A stretch of 34,560 bases of DNA from Candidatus Hydrogenedentota bacterium (GTDB lineage Bacteria; Hydrogenedentota; Hydrogenedentia; Hydrogenedentales; CAILVY01), in contig JAKQOG010000207.1 of assembly GCA_029565395.1 (NCBI GenBank), positions 1 to 34,560 of the forward strand. Reading direction: 5' to 3'. The position numbers and the translations under genes were made by a program. The notes beneath the pieces are model-generated. The model was not told the DNA's origin, searched no databases, and worked only from the letters and a program-made list of their open reading frames with translations. The number at the start of each line of letters is the position of its first letter. The first letter of the stretch is position 1. This document shows positions 1 through 7,765 of this stretch, in pieces.

Positions 1-1
1 T

Positions 2-1018
2 GATCGATCAGTTGGCCATGAAGCATCACTTATCGTAACTGCGGGGTGGAGCGTCCTGCACCCCAGATATTCGTTGGTCCCGGATAATAGTCTTGAGCAA
101 CTTATCGTCTTCTTACAGCATTTGAAAAATCGTTTGGACACCGCTTCTCAGCACGTAAGAACGGAAAAAGACGATAATCTGAAGAAGGGGCTGGCGGAAG
201 TATATTTTAGAATCTCTGTAAACGTAATTGAACGGCGTGAAGAGTTTTTAACCTTGAGTAAACAGTGTTATGACCTCGAACAGGACGACACGAAAGATAG
301 AATTTATCAAACAAATGAACAAATACCCATGTCATGGTACCGAGAAAGCCAAACTAAAACCGGCAAGGAGCTTATAGGTCTTTTAAAATCAAGTAAAACA
401 GAAACTGAGCATAACATATTGTTGGAAGAACTATTGGGCACAAGAAAAAGGCGATGCGCTAATTGGGAATTCTATTGGCCGGAGGTACGCTCTGATAGTA
501 CTCTAGGTATTAACCCGATAAGCTTCTATCACGCGTTAGCAAGTCCATTTCCGGCTGATGCAACGGAAGTGGAGCAAGAACACTTCAAACAAACTGTCGA
601 ATACTTTGCTGGAAAGATAAACGCAACGGAAGCTGGAGAATCGGGGCCTGCTGGTTTTGTCGAATCACTGGCACGATTAATAGTGATTAGAGACCTGAAA
701 GAACGCATCCGCTCCGGCGAAAAACCTCCGGAAGCATATGGGATAGATAATGTGATTAATGTATTGAGCCTATGTCTCAAATCACAAAATTATTCATTAA
801 TCAGGGAATGCCTTTGGGAATTTAAAAGAATTTGTTGGATCAACCTGCAGGCAGCGCAAAAAATCAAAGCGATATTGAACGAATATCGTTCTACCATTAC
901 AGAACCGAATTGGGACAAAATATGTACAGGACGCGACGCTAATGCTGATCTACGGTCTAAATTGAGGCAGGCAGATGATCAAATCGATAAAGCGATAGAG
1001 TTTTATTCGAAGAAATAG
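2..1018 (+). CDS. Unrecognised protein, 5' end cut by the window edge
   Basis: The reading frame is open from the first bases of the window to the TAG stop at 1018, so at least 338 residues are visible. The only start-like codon near the left end is a TTG at 74, but the frame continues upstream of it without a stop (…GWSVLHPRYSL…), so I believe the true start lies outside the window. The visible protein is hydrophilic, rich in Lys, Glu and Asn, and looks mainly alpha-helical, with no signal peptide or membrane segment and no catalytic motif I can name. I do not recognise the family. The gene is clearly more AT-rich than hldE and araB next to it, which could mean it was acquired. It converges on hldE with a 16-bp gap and no obvious terminator. 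Confidence 0.6.
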   Translation, partial: DRSVGHEASLIVTAGWSVLHPRYSLVPDNSLEQLIVFLQHLKNRLDTASQHVRTEKDDNLKKGLAEVYFRISVNVIERREEFLTLSKQCYDLEQDDTKDRIYQTNEQIPMSWYRESQTKTGKELIGLLKSSKTETEHNILLEELLGTRKRRCANWEFYWPEVRSDSTLGINPISFYHALASPFPADATEVEQEHFKQTVEYFAGKINATEAGESGPAGFVESLARLIVIRDLKERIRSGEKPPEAYGIDNVINVLSLCLKSQNYSLIRECLWEFKRICWINLQAAQKIKAILNEYRSTITEPNWDKICTGRDANADLRSKLRQADDQIDKAIEFYSKK

Positions 1019-1034
1019 ATCAGAAATTCTATAC

Positions 1035-2507
1035 TTACGAATTCTCCATCACCTTGTTGATGATGTTGGTGGTGGATTGGCCTTCGACGCCGGGGATGAT
1101 GGCGATTTCGCCGCCATAGCTCTCTACCAGCCGCCGTTCGATTTGGACGATGGTGTTGATGTTGTAATCACCGCCTTTGGCGTAGACGTCGGGATGGAGC
1201 GCTTCCAACAAGGGCATGGGGGTTTTGTCGTCGAAGATGATGAGGTAATCCACGCATTCCAAGGCGGAGAGCACAAGCGCGCGGTTCCGTTCATTTACCA
1301 CGGGCCGCCCCGGACCTTTGTTTTCCTGGACGGATTTGTCGCTGTTCAATCCGACGATGAGGATGTCGCCGGTTTGACGGGCATTTATAAGGTAGGTGAT
1401 GTGCCCGGCATGGAGAATGTCAAAGCAACCGTTTGTCCAGACCACTTTTTTGCCGTCGTTCTTGAGTTTTTCCACAATGCGTTTTAATTGTGGAAGGGTT
1501 TTGAGTTTAGCGGGACCTGCCTCACTGGTCAGTGCAGCGAGTGCTTCTTCGTTGGACACGGTGACCACGCCTTCCTGGACTACGGCGATCCCGGCCGTGA
1601 GATTACCGAGGAAGGCCGCGTCTTCGAGCGAACCGCCCGCCGCCACCGTGAGGATAATGGCGGCATCCACCGTGTCACCTGCACCGGTGACATCAATGGC
1701 GCGCACAGGCCGCGTGATGGGTACGTCTTTAACGGTCCCGTCTTTGGCGAAGATGGTAATGCCCTGCGGGCCGCGTGTTACCAGGGCGTTCTTCGCCGAT
1801 GTCAGGAGAAATTTACCTGCTTGGTGTAAAGTTTCGTCATCCACGACCTTGATGCCTGCCGCGAGGCCTGCTTCTGCATCGTTCGGGGCGACAATATCGA
1901 TTCCGTTGAACATGCCTGCGCGTTTGCGCGAGTCCGCCAGCGTTACGAGTTTGTGCTTCTTGGCGCATTCAACGATGGCGTCCAGCACTGGCTGGGTAAT
2001 GCACGAGGAAGCCTGATCACCAATCAAAATGGCATCCACCTGCGGGGCCAGTTTCTTGATATTCTCAATGACGCGTTGTTCGGTTTCGCCGCTGATGGGA
2101 GCGGGCTTGGGCGTATCCGTGCGCAGCATTTCCTGTGTGGGGATGTTATGGCCACCCGCGCGCCATTTGCCATAGGTATTCGTCGGGTGGTTGGGATCCG
2201 CCACAAGATACGTAGTATCCACGCCACGCACATTGAATTCGCGCCGTACGATGTCCGCATTGCCGTCCGTGCCGACGACGCCCACCATGAATATCTTTCC
2301 CCCGAGGGCGGCGGCGTTACAGGCGGCATTGCCGCAGGCGCCGGGGTTGTAACGGCGCTGCTGCACCTCAAAGACGGGAATTGGCGCCTCAAGGCTGATT
2401 TCCGTCACCACGCCAAACACATATTCGTCGAGGTAGATGTCGCCGACGGCCATCACCCGTATGGTTTTAAATTTCTCCAGCAACGCTGCGTAATGTTGGT
2501 TGTCCAT
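1035..2507 (-). CDS. hldE: Bifunctional heptose-7-phosphate kinase / heptose-1-phosphate adenylyltransferase
   Basis: This cytoplasmic enzyme performs two steps of ADP-L-glycero-beta-D-manno-heptose synthesis for the lipopolysaccharide inner core. The 490 residues match the usual length of the fused HldE (RfaE). Residues 1 to about 325 form a ribokinase/PfkB-type kinase, with the Gly/Ala-rich sugar-binding segment at 56-70 and the catalytic DVTGAGDT motif at 272-279. Residues about 350-490 form a nucleotidyltransferase with NGCFDILHAGH at 359-369, the HxGH-type signature, and the downstream GPGRPV loop at 398-403. The ATG at 2507 is preceded on the minus strand by a GGGAAG element. It is divergent from the ribulokinase gene and convergent with the truncated gene to its left. 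Its presence implies an outer membrane with heptose-containing LPS, or a heptosylated glycan. Confidence 0.95.
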   Translation of the reverse strand: MDNQHYAALLEKFKTIRVMAVGDIYLDEYVFGVVTEISLEAPIPVFEVQQRRYNPGACGNAACNAAALGGKIFMVGVVGTDGNADIVRREFNVRGVDTTYLVADPNHPTNTYGKWRAGGHNIPTQEMLRTDTPKPAPISGETEQRVIENIKKLAPQVDAILIGDQASSCITQPVLDAIVECAKKHKLVTLADSRKRAGMFNGIDIVAPNDAEAGLAAGIKVVDDETLHQAGKFLLTSAKNALVTRGPQGITIFAKDGTVKDVPITRPVRAIDVTGAGDTVDAAIILTVAAGGSLEDAAFLGNLTAGIAVVQEGVVTVSNEEALAALTSEAGPAKLKTLPQLKRIVEKLKNDGKKVVWTNGCFDILHAGHITYLINARQTGDILIVGLNSDKSVQENKGPGRPVVNERNRALVLSALECVDYLIIFDDKTPMPLLEALHPDVYAKGGDYNINTIVQIERRLVESYGGEIAIIPGVEGQSTTNIINKVMENS

Positions 2508-2538
2508 GCGCTTCCCGATTCCTTTAGTTTGTTCTTAC

Positions 2539-2563
2539 GGCTCGGCAGGAGCCTCGCCCTCCC
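2539..2563. repeat. GC-rich inverted repeat, possible dispersed element
   Basis: In the 232-bp divergent spacer between hldE and the ribulokinase gene, GGCTC (2539-2543) and GAGCC (2549-2553) form a short hairpin followed by TCGCCCTCCC. GC-rich segments of this kind recur between genes in several PVC-type genomes as far as I remember, but I cannot count copies here. The rest of the spacer shows no other clear structure. Confidence 0.3.
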
Positions 2564-2739
2564 AATTCTATTTCCCAGCCGAACGCTTGTTACATTCGGT
2601 GTGGAAAATTCCGTAGGATAGGCTGCGTGAATTGTAGTAAATCTTAGGCCCTTATTCCAAGCGTTTCCCTCGCCGGTTCCGTTTTGCTATGATTTTGGAA
2701 ATGAAACCCGGAACCCCCGCGGAAGAGGAGAACGGAACC

Positions 2740-4416
2740 ATGGCAGGGAAATACACGATTGGTCTGGATTACGGCACGAACTCGGTGCGCGCGCTGATAG
2801 TCAATGTGGAGACGGGCGAGGAAGTGGGGACGCATGTGTTTGACTACCCGCATGGCGAAGCGGGGATTATCCTTGATACGAAAGATCCCAACCTGGCGCG
2901 GCAGCATCCCGCGGACTATATCGAGGGCGCGGTGGCCTCGGTGCGCGGCGCGCTGAAGGATGCTGCGGGGAAAGACGGATTCACGCCGGAGGCCGTGGCC
3001 GGGATTGGCGTGGATACGACCGGCAGCACGCCGTTGCCCGTGGACGAAAACGGCGAGCCGCTGGCGTCCCGGGAGGAATTCAAGAACGAGCCTGCGGCCA
3101 TGGCGTGGCTGTGGAAAGATCACACCTCGCATGAAGAAGCTGCCGAGATCACCATGCTGGCGAAACAAATGCGGGAAAATTATCTCGCGAAGTGCGGCGG
3201 GACGTATTCCTCGGAATGGTTCTGGTCCAAGCTGCTGCACTGCAAACGCACCGCGCCGAAAGTCTTCGATGCGGCGTATACGTGGGTGGAATGCGCAGAT
3301 TGGATTCCCGGCGTATTAACCGGCACATCGAAGCCGAACGAAGTGAAGCGCTGCATCTGCGCGGCAGGGCATAAGGCCATGGCGAATCCCTGCTGGGGCG
3401 GATATCCTGATGGCGCATTTCTTGTGGCATTGGATGAAGACCTTGGCCGCATTCGCAAGACCTTGCCGAGTGCCTTGTATTCCGTAAAAGACATTGCCGG
3501 AAATCTCACGGAGATGTGGGCGAAGAAACTGGGTGTGCCTGCGGGCATTCCGATTGCCGTCGGCGCCTTCGATGCGCATCTGGGCGCGGTGGGCTGCGGG
3601 ATTACGCCGGGCGTGCTCACGAAGATCGTCGGCACGTCCACCTGCGACATGATGGTGGCCCCGATGAGCAGTGATCTTCCCGATATTCCGGGATTATGCG
3701 GGATTGTTCCGGAATCCATCCTGCCGGACTATTTCGGGCTCGAAGCAGGCCAGTCGGCCTTTGGCGACATCTACAATTGGTTTGTGAATTATATGCAGCC
3801 GGGCGGACTGCAAAAAGGCTCTCACGAGGCGTTGACCGAAGGCGCGGAGGTATTACAACCCGGTGCAAGCGGTCTACTGGCCCTCGACTGGCATAATGGC
3901 AACCGCACCGTGTTGGTGGACCCGCGCCTCAGCGGATTGGTCCTTGGCATGTCATTGCACACCACCCCGTCCGAAATATACCGTGCGCTCATCGAAGCGA
4001 CCGCTTTTGGCGCGCGCGTGATCATGGAGCGCTTCGAGGAATACGGCGTGAAGGTGGAGAGGGTTATCAATTGCGGCGGGATCGCGATGAAGAATCCGCT
4101 CGTGATGCAGATTCTGGCGGATGTATTCAACCGCACCATGGAAATTGCCCGCAGCACGCAGACGTGCGCGCTGGGTTCGGCCATGTGTGGCGCGGTTATA
4201 TCGGGCGCACACAAGAGCTTCGCGGACGCCACCAAGGCCATGACCGGCATCCAGTCAAAGAAATATGTGCCCAATTCCAAGAATGTGGCGTTGTATCAGC
4301 GGTTGTTCCCGTTGTACAAGCAGCTTCATGACGCCTTCGGCACCAAGACCTATAATGCCAATCTGGCGAATGTCATGAAAGACCTGCTGGCGCTTCGCGA
4401 CGAAGTCCGGAAATAG
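2740..4416 (+). CDS. araB: Ribulokinase (FGGY family)
   Basis: The protein phosphorylates ribulose, most likely L-ribulose from L-arabinose, with ATP in the cytoplasm. The 558 residues match AraB (about 560). The N-terminal actin-like domain carries the phosphate-1 loop DYGTNS at 10-15, the AraB-type segment ECADWIPGVLTG is at 184-195, and the probable catalytic Asp is in GAFDAHLG (Asp278). The C-terminal domain has GTSTCDM at 298-304 and CGGIAMKNP at 445-453. I chose the ATG at 2740 because an AGAGGAG element lies just upstream and the homologous region starts here; an in-frame ATG at 2689 would add 17 residues that do not look like the family. It is followed after 22 bp by the fucosidase gene, so the two are probably cotranscribed. 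No arabinose isomerase or epimerase gene is in the window, so the exact pentulose is inferred. Confidence 0.9.
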   Translation: MAGKYTIGLDYGTNSVRALIVNVETGEEVGTHVFDYPHGEAGIILDTKDPNLARQHPADYIEGAVASVRGALKDAAGKDGFTPEAVAGIGVDTTGSTPLPVDENGEPLASREEFKNEPAAMAWLWKDHTSHEEAAEITMLAKQMRENYLAKCGGTYSSEWFWSKLLHCKRTAPKVFDAAYTWVECADWIPGVLTGTSKPNEVKRCICAAGHKAMANPCWGGYPDGAFLVALDEDLGRIRKTLPSALYSVKDIAGNLTEMWAKKLGVPAGIPIAVGAFDAHLGAVGCGITPGVLTKIVGTSTCDMMVAPMSSDLPDIPGLCGIVPESILPDYFGLEAGQSAFGDIYNWFVNYMQPGGLQKGSHEALTEGAEVLQPGASGLLALDWHNGNRTVLVDPRLSGLVLGMSLHTTPSEIYRALIEATAFGARVIMERFEEYGVKVERVINCGGIAMKNPLVMQILADVFNRTMEIARSTQTCALGSAMCGAVISGAHKSFADATKAMTGIQSKKYVPNSKNVALYQRLFPLYKQLHDAFGTKTYNANLANVMKDLLALRDEVRK

Positions 4417-4438
4417 TTCCTTAAGGAGGACGCGTATC

Positions 4439-5914
4439 ATGAACATGGTCACGGGATGCAAAACAGTTTTGTCCATGGTGTTCGCTGCGGCGGTCCTTGG
4501 CGGGGAGCCTTCAGCATTCGCCCAGGAAAACTTTGAGCCCACTTGGGAATCGCTGAAGAACTACAAGGTTCCCGAATGGTACCTGGACGCAAAGTTCGGA
4601 ATATTCATTCACTGGGGTGTATATTCCGTGCCAGCTTTCAAGAACGAGTGGTATCCGCGTAACATGTATCAGCAGGGATCTCCCGAATTCAAGCACCATG
4701 TTGAAAAATATGGGAATCAAGCGCAGTTCGGCTACAAGGATTTCATTCCGCAGTTCAAAGCGGAGAAATTCGATGCGAAGGAGTGGGCGGCACTCTTCAA
4801 AGCCGCTGGTGCAAAATACGTGGTGCCCGTTGCGGAACATCATGACGGTTTCCAGATGTACGACAGTAAAATCGGTGAATATAACGCCGCCAAGATGGGG
4901 CCGAAACGGGATATCGTAGGGGAACTCGCCAAGGCGGTGCGCGATGAAGGAATGGTGTTCGGCGTCTCTTCGCACCGTGCGGAACACTGGTGGTTTTTCG
5001 ATGGCGGCAAGAAGTTCGATTCTGATATTAAAAGCGGAACGTGGGATGCGCTTTACGGCCCCGCGAAACCAGAAAAAGAATCGACTCCGGATAAGGCTTT
5101 TCTTGATGACTGGCTGGCGCGCTGCCAGGAACTTGTCGATAAGTATCATCCGCAGGTGTTCTGGTTTGACTGGTGGATTGAGCAGCCCGTTTTTGAGCCA
5201 TATCGCCAACAGTTTGCCGCCTATTACTATAACCGGGGGCTTGAATGGAACAAAGGGGTAGCGCTCAATTACAAAAACAAGTCTTTTCCGGATGAGGCGG
5301 CGGTGTTGGATATCGAACGAGGCAAACTCGACCAAACCCGGCAAAATTTTTGGCAGACGGACACCTCGGTGAGCATTAAGTCTTGGGGCTACATCGAAAA
5401 TGACAAATTCCGCTCCGTTACCTCGCTGGTTCATGAGTTGATTGACATCGTCAGCAAAAACGGCTGTCTGTTGCTTAACATCGGCCCCCGGCCGGATGGA
5501 ACGATTCCCGAGGAAGCATGCGATGTACTGCTCGGTATGGGCCGTTGGCTTGAAATCAATGGCGAAGCCATCTATGGAACCCGTCCCTGGCGCATTTCCG
5601 GCGAAGGCCCCACCCAGACCAAATCGGGCTCCTTTTCCGACCATAAAGAAGCTCCGCTCACCGAAAAAGACATCCGGTTTACCATAAAGGGCGATGTCGT
5701 ATATGCCCTGGTGATGGACTGGCCGAAAAAAGCCTTTAAGATCACCTCGCTCGGCGCCAAGTCGTCCCCGGAAATGAAAATCACGGCGGTCAGCCTGCTC
5801 GGATGCAATGAATCCCTAAAATGGAAGGTGAAGAAAGATTCTCTGGAAGTGCGCTTGCCAGAGAATAAACCCTGTGACCATGCCTATGTTCTCAGGATCA
5901 CCTTGGCCAGGTAA
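4439..5914 (+). CDS. Secreted alpha-L-fucosidase, GH29
   Basis: The 491-residue protein belongs to glycoside hydrolase family 29, retaining enzymes that release terminal alpha-L-fucose. A signal peptide covers residues 1-28 with a likely cut after AFA, so it acts in the periplasm or outside. The (beta/alpha)8 barrel shows the GH29 landmarks KFGIFIHWG (52-60) and AEHHDGF (132-138), and FWFDWW (241-246) whose Asp244 is the expected nucleophile. LLLNIGPRPDG at 345-355 is another family hallmark. The C-terminal 100 residues form a beta-sandwich. A strong AAGGAGG ribosome binding site lies 9 bases before the ATG. It follows the ribulokinase by 22 bp and precedes the M42 peptidase by 39 bp, suggesting one transcript. 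The acid/base Glu cannot be assigned by eye, as is common in this family. Confidence 0.92.
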   Translation: MNMVTGCKTVLSMVFAAAVLGGEPSAFAQENFEPTWESLKNYKVPEWYLDAKFGIFIHWGVYSVPAFKNEWYPRNMYQQGSPEFKHHVEKYGNQAQFGYKDFIPQFKAEKFDAKEWAALFKAAGAKYVVPVAEHHDGFQMYDSKIGEYNAAKMGPKRDIVGELAKAVRDEGMVFGVSSHRAEHWWFFDGGKKFDSDIKSGTWDALYGPAKPEKESTPDKAFLDDWLARCQELVDKYHPQVFWFDWWIEQPVFEPYRQQFAAYYYNRGLEWNKGVALNYKNKSFPDEAAVLDIERGKLDQTRQNFWQTDTSVSIKSWGYIENDKFRSVTSLVHELIDIVSKNGCLLLNIGPRPDGTIPEEACDVLLGMGRWLEINGEAIYGTRPWRISGEGPTQTKSGSFSDHKEAPLTEKDIRFTIKGDVVYALVMDWPKKAFKITSLGAKSSPEMKITAVSLLGCNESLKWKVKKDSLEVRLPENKPCDHAYVLRITLAR

Positions 5915-5953
5915 CGGGTGTTTTAGTGAACAAAATACAAAGGAAGTAGAACA

Positions 5954-7012
5954 ATGCGCAAAGAGTCCTTGGATTTCTTAAAAAGGTTATTGGCCACGCC
6001 GAGTCCTTCGGGATATGAATCGGAAATCCAAAAAATCTGCAAGACCTATGCCAAGCCCTTTGTGGACGAAATCTACAAGGATGTTCACGGCAATCAATAT
6101 CACGTTCGCAACAAGACCGCGCCGATCCGCGTGATGCTGGCAGGTCATATTGATGAAATCGGGCTCATGGTGAACACGATCGATGACAAGGGTTTTATAG
6201 GGTTTGTGCCGATTGGCGGGGTGGATTCCGCGGTGCTGGGCGGCCAGCGGGTGTTTATCCACGGAGAACACGGGCAGGTAGCGGGCGTGATAGGCCGGAA
6301 AGCGATTCATCTCACCCCTGAGAGTGACCGGCACAAAGCGCTCGAAATGCACCAGATGTGGGTGGATATTGGCGCTAAAAACAAAAAAGACGCCCAAAAG
6401 GTGGTGGCGATTGGCGATCCCATTACGATTGACGCCGGTTACCTGGAATTGCGGGATGGAAAGGTTGTGGCGCGCGCCTTTGATGACCGCATTGGGGCCT
6501 TTGTTTGTTTGGAAGTGATGCGGCTCATTACCAGGCGCTCTTTGAACGTTGCGGTGTACTGCGTCACGACGGTGCAGGAAGAAATCGGCCTGCGCGGCGC
6601 CACCACGAGTTCTTACGGCTGCAATCCGCATGCAGGGGTTGCCGTGGATGTCGGCTGGGCCACAGATCATCCCAAAGGGGATGGAGAACGGTATGGTCAG
6701 GTGAGTATTGGTGCAGGTCCCATCCTGGATCGCGGTCCCAATATCAACCCTGTTGTGTATAAAGGATTACTCGCCGCTGCCAAGAAACAGCGCATTCGCG
6801 TGCAACATATGGCCGCGCCCAGAGGTACCGGCACGGACGCCAACGCCATGCAACTCAGCCGGGGTGGGGTGGCCACAGCACTGGTGGGCATCCCCAATCG
6901 CTATATGCACACCCCGGTGGAACTGGTTTCTCTCAAAGATGTGGAAAATGCCTCCAGACTCATCGCGGAATGGGTAGGCTCTCTCCCCAAGAACGCGAAT
7001 TTTATCCCATAA
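5954..7012 (+). CDS. M42 family aminopeptidase (FrvX/TET-like)
   Basis: The 352-residue protein is a cytoplasmic dinuclear-metal aminopeptidase of peptidase family M42, which usually forms dodecamers that trim short peptides; relatives were once annotated as endoglucanases (CelM). The metal ligands are visible: His65 in AGHIDE, the bridging Asp177 in RAFDDR, Glu209/Glu210 in QEE (general base plus ligand), Asp232 in VDVGWATD, and His319 in YMHTP. Length is typical. GGAAGTAG upstream of the ATG is the ribosome binding site. It is the last gene of the run that starts with the ribulokinase. Its substrate cannot be told from sequence, and its place next to sugar genes does not make it a glycosidase. 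Confidence 0.92.
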   Translation: MRKESLDFLKRLLATPSPSGYESEIQKICKTYAKPFVDEIYKDVHGNQYHVRNKTAPIRVMLAGHIDEIGLMVNTIDDKGFIGFVPIGGVDSAVLGGQRVFIHGEHGQVAGVIGRKAIHLTPESDRHKALEMHQMWVDIGAKNKKDAQKVVAIGDPITIDAGYLELRDGKVVARAFDDRIGAFVCLEVMRLITRRSLNVAVYCVTTVQEEIGLRGATTSSYGCNPHAGVAVDVGWATDHPKGDGERYGQVSIGAGPILDRGPNINPVVYKGLLAAAKKQRIRVQHMAAPRGTGTDANAMQLSRGGVATALVGIPNRYMHTPVELVSLKDVENASRLIAEWVGSLPKNANFIP

Positions 7013-7026
7013 GATGTGTAATACTG

Positions 7027-7062
7027 ATTATATATAAAACTCTCCGCTCAGGCCGGCGAGAG
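7027..7062 (-). terminator. Probable rho-independent terminator on the minus strand
   Basis: On the minus strand CTCTCGC and GCGGAGAG pair with one bulged base, and the hairpin (7040-7062) is followed by TTTTATATATAAT. It would end the DUF433 transcript and lies across the break in the toxin remnant. The plus strand has no T-run after the hairpin, so it is a poor terminator for the M42 gene. Confidence 0.5.
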
Positions 7063-7086
7063 GTTCATGTCAATCAAGATTTTCAT
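7048..7086 (-). pseudogene. Remnant of a DUF5615 PIN-like toxin gene
   Basis: The ATG at 7086 overlaps the TGA stop of the DUF433 gene (ATGA), the usual layout of DUF433/DUF5615 pairs. It opens a frame of 12 codons, MKILIDMNLSPA, then TGA. This is the characteristic N-terminus of DUF5615 PIN-like nucleases, in which DMNLSP carries the first acidic active-site residue and is usually followed by Trp. TGA sits where Trp (TGG) would be expected. Beyond it the frame runs into a hairpin and the end of the M42 gene, with no further resemblance, so most of the toxin of about 110 residues has been lost. The family assignment from 12 residues plus the overlap and the partner is inference, but I find it convincing. 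Confidence 0.55.
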
Positions 7087-7313
7087 GAGTGGACTAAAGG
7101 AACGTCAATTTCTTCTGCGCGCCAGGCAGCATAGGCCAACGCTTGGTCAATATCTTCAGCCTCGAGGTAAGGATAACGTTCCAGTACGTCTTTCCGATCA
7201 TGACCCGATGCGATAAGGCCAACAATTGTTCCTACTGTAACACGAAGGCCACGGATACATGGTTTTCCCCCCATAATATCCGGGTTGAATGTGATTCTAT
7301 CCAATGATTCCAT
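7083..7313 (-). CDS. DUF433 antitoxin-like protein
   Basis: The 76-residue protein matches DUF433, small helix-turn-helix-like proteins that act as the antitoxin partners of DUF5615 PIN-like toxins and probably bind their own promoter. The hallmark ITFNPDIMGGKPCIRG (7-22) followed by RVTVGTIVGLIASG and a helical C-terminus are present and full length. I chose the ATG at 7313 because AAGGA lies 8 bases upstream on the minus strand and the family begins here; an in-frame ATG near 7340 would add residues not seen in relatives. The stop overlaps the start of a truncated toxin gene, so this antitoxin is an orphan. It is convergent with the M42 gene. Confidence 0.85.
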   Translation of the reverse strand: MESLDRITFNPDIMGGKPCIRGLRVTVGTIVGLIASGHDRKDVLERYPYLEAEDIDQALAYAAWRAEEIDVPLVHS

Positions 7314-7765
7314 GATTAATATCCTTCGGTTTTCTTCCATGAGAATACCACATTTACTAGAGTTCAACCGTTTTTATATGTACAACGAAATTCCAGTATG
7401 TACCGTATTTTGACATCAGATCTTGGTGATATGACAATTTTCTGGATGGGAGGGGGGGGAAGGGAGGGTAAGGGGGGCAGCCAAAATCTCCGGGGGCTAA
7501 CAATTTGGTAGCGTTGAACATAGGTGATGTGGTAATGTGTAGGGTAAATTAGGGCGGGAAGTGACCCGTCTGGTGGAGTAGCGCGTTCCGTGTGACGGTG
7601 GAATTGGACAGAAGACGTCATTCGTGACGCGGATGGGCCGAAAGGCAGTGGTGTATACCTGGAGTGTATGCTGAGCCTTGCGGCCACAAAGGAAAGCGGT
7701 TGGACAGCGTTTTTCTGGAGGTACAGCAAGACACCTGAGTTGGGGTGGAAAGCGGAGACAGGGAC
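7314..7765. other. Non-coding spacer with G-quadruplex motif and small hairpins
   Basis: I see no supportable gene in this stretch, which separates the divergent DUF433 and giant surface-protein genes. It holds the G-rich block at 7448-7477 and three short hairpins: CGGG/CCCG (7555-7568), CCGT/ACGG (7588-7598) and CGTCA-TTCG-TGACG (7616-7629), the last with a stable TTCG tetraloop. If transcription of the surface-protein gene starts near the G-rich block, the leader would be about 280 bases and structured. I do not recognise a known riboswitch. Confidence 0.45.
7448..7477 (+). repeat. G-quadruplex-forming motif
   Basis: Five runs of G (lengths 3, 8, 3, 3 and 6) are separated by loops of one to three bases on the plus strand. 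This satisfies the standard four-tract, short-loop rule for an intramolecular quadruplex. It lies about 290 bases upstream of the start of the giant surface protein and 135 bases upstream of the DUF433 start. Confidence 0.6.

Noticed and set aside
4511..5644. A 377-codon minus-strand frame opposite the fucosidase
   Set aside because: The plus strand encodes a full GH29 enzyme here with all family motifs, and the antisense translation has no recognisable feature.
7448..7477. G-rich block as a CRISPR or VNTR
   Set aside because: There are no repeat-spacer units; it is a single purine-rich tract.
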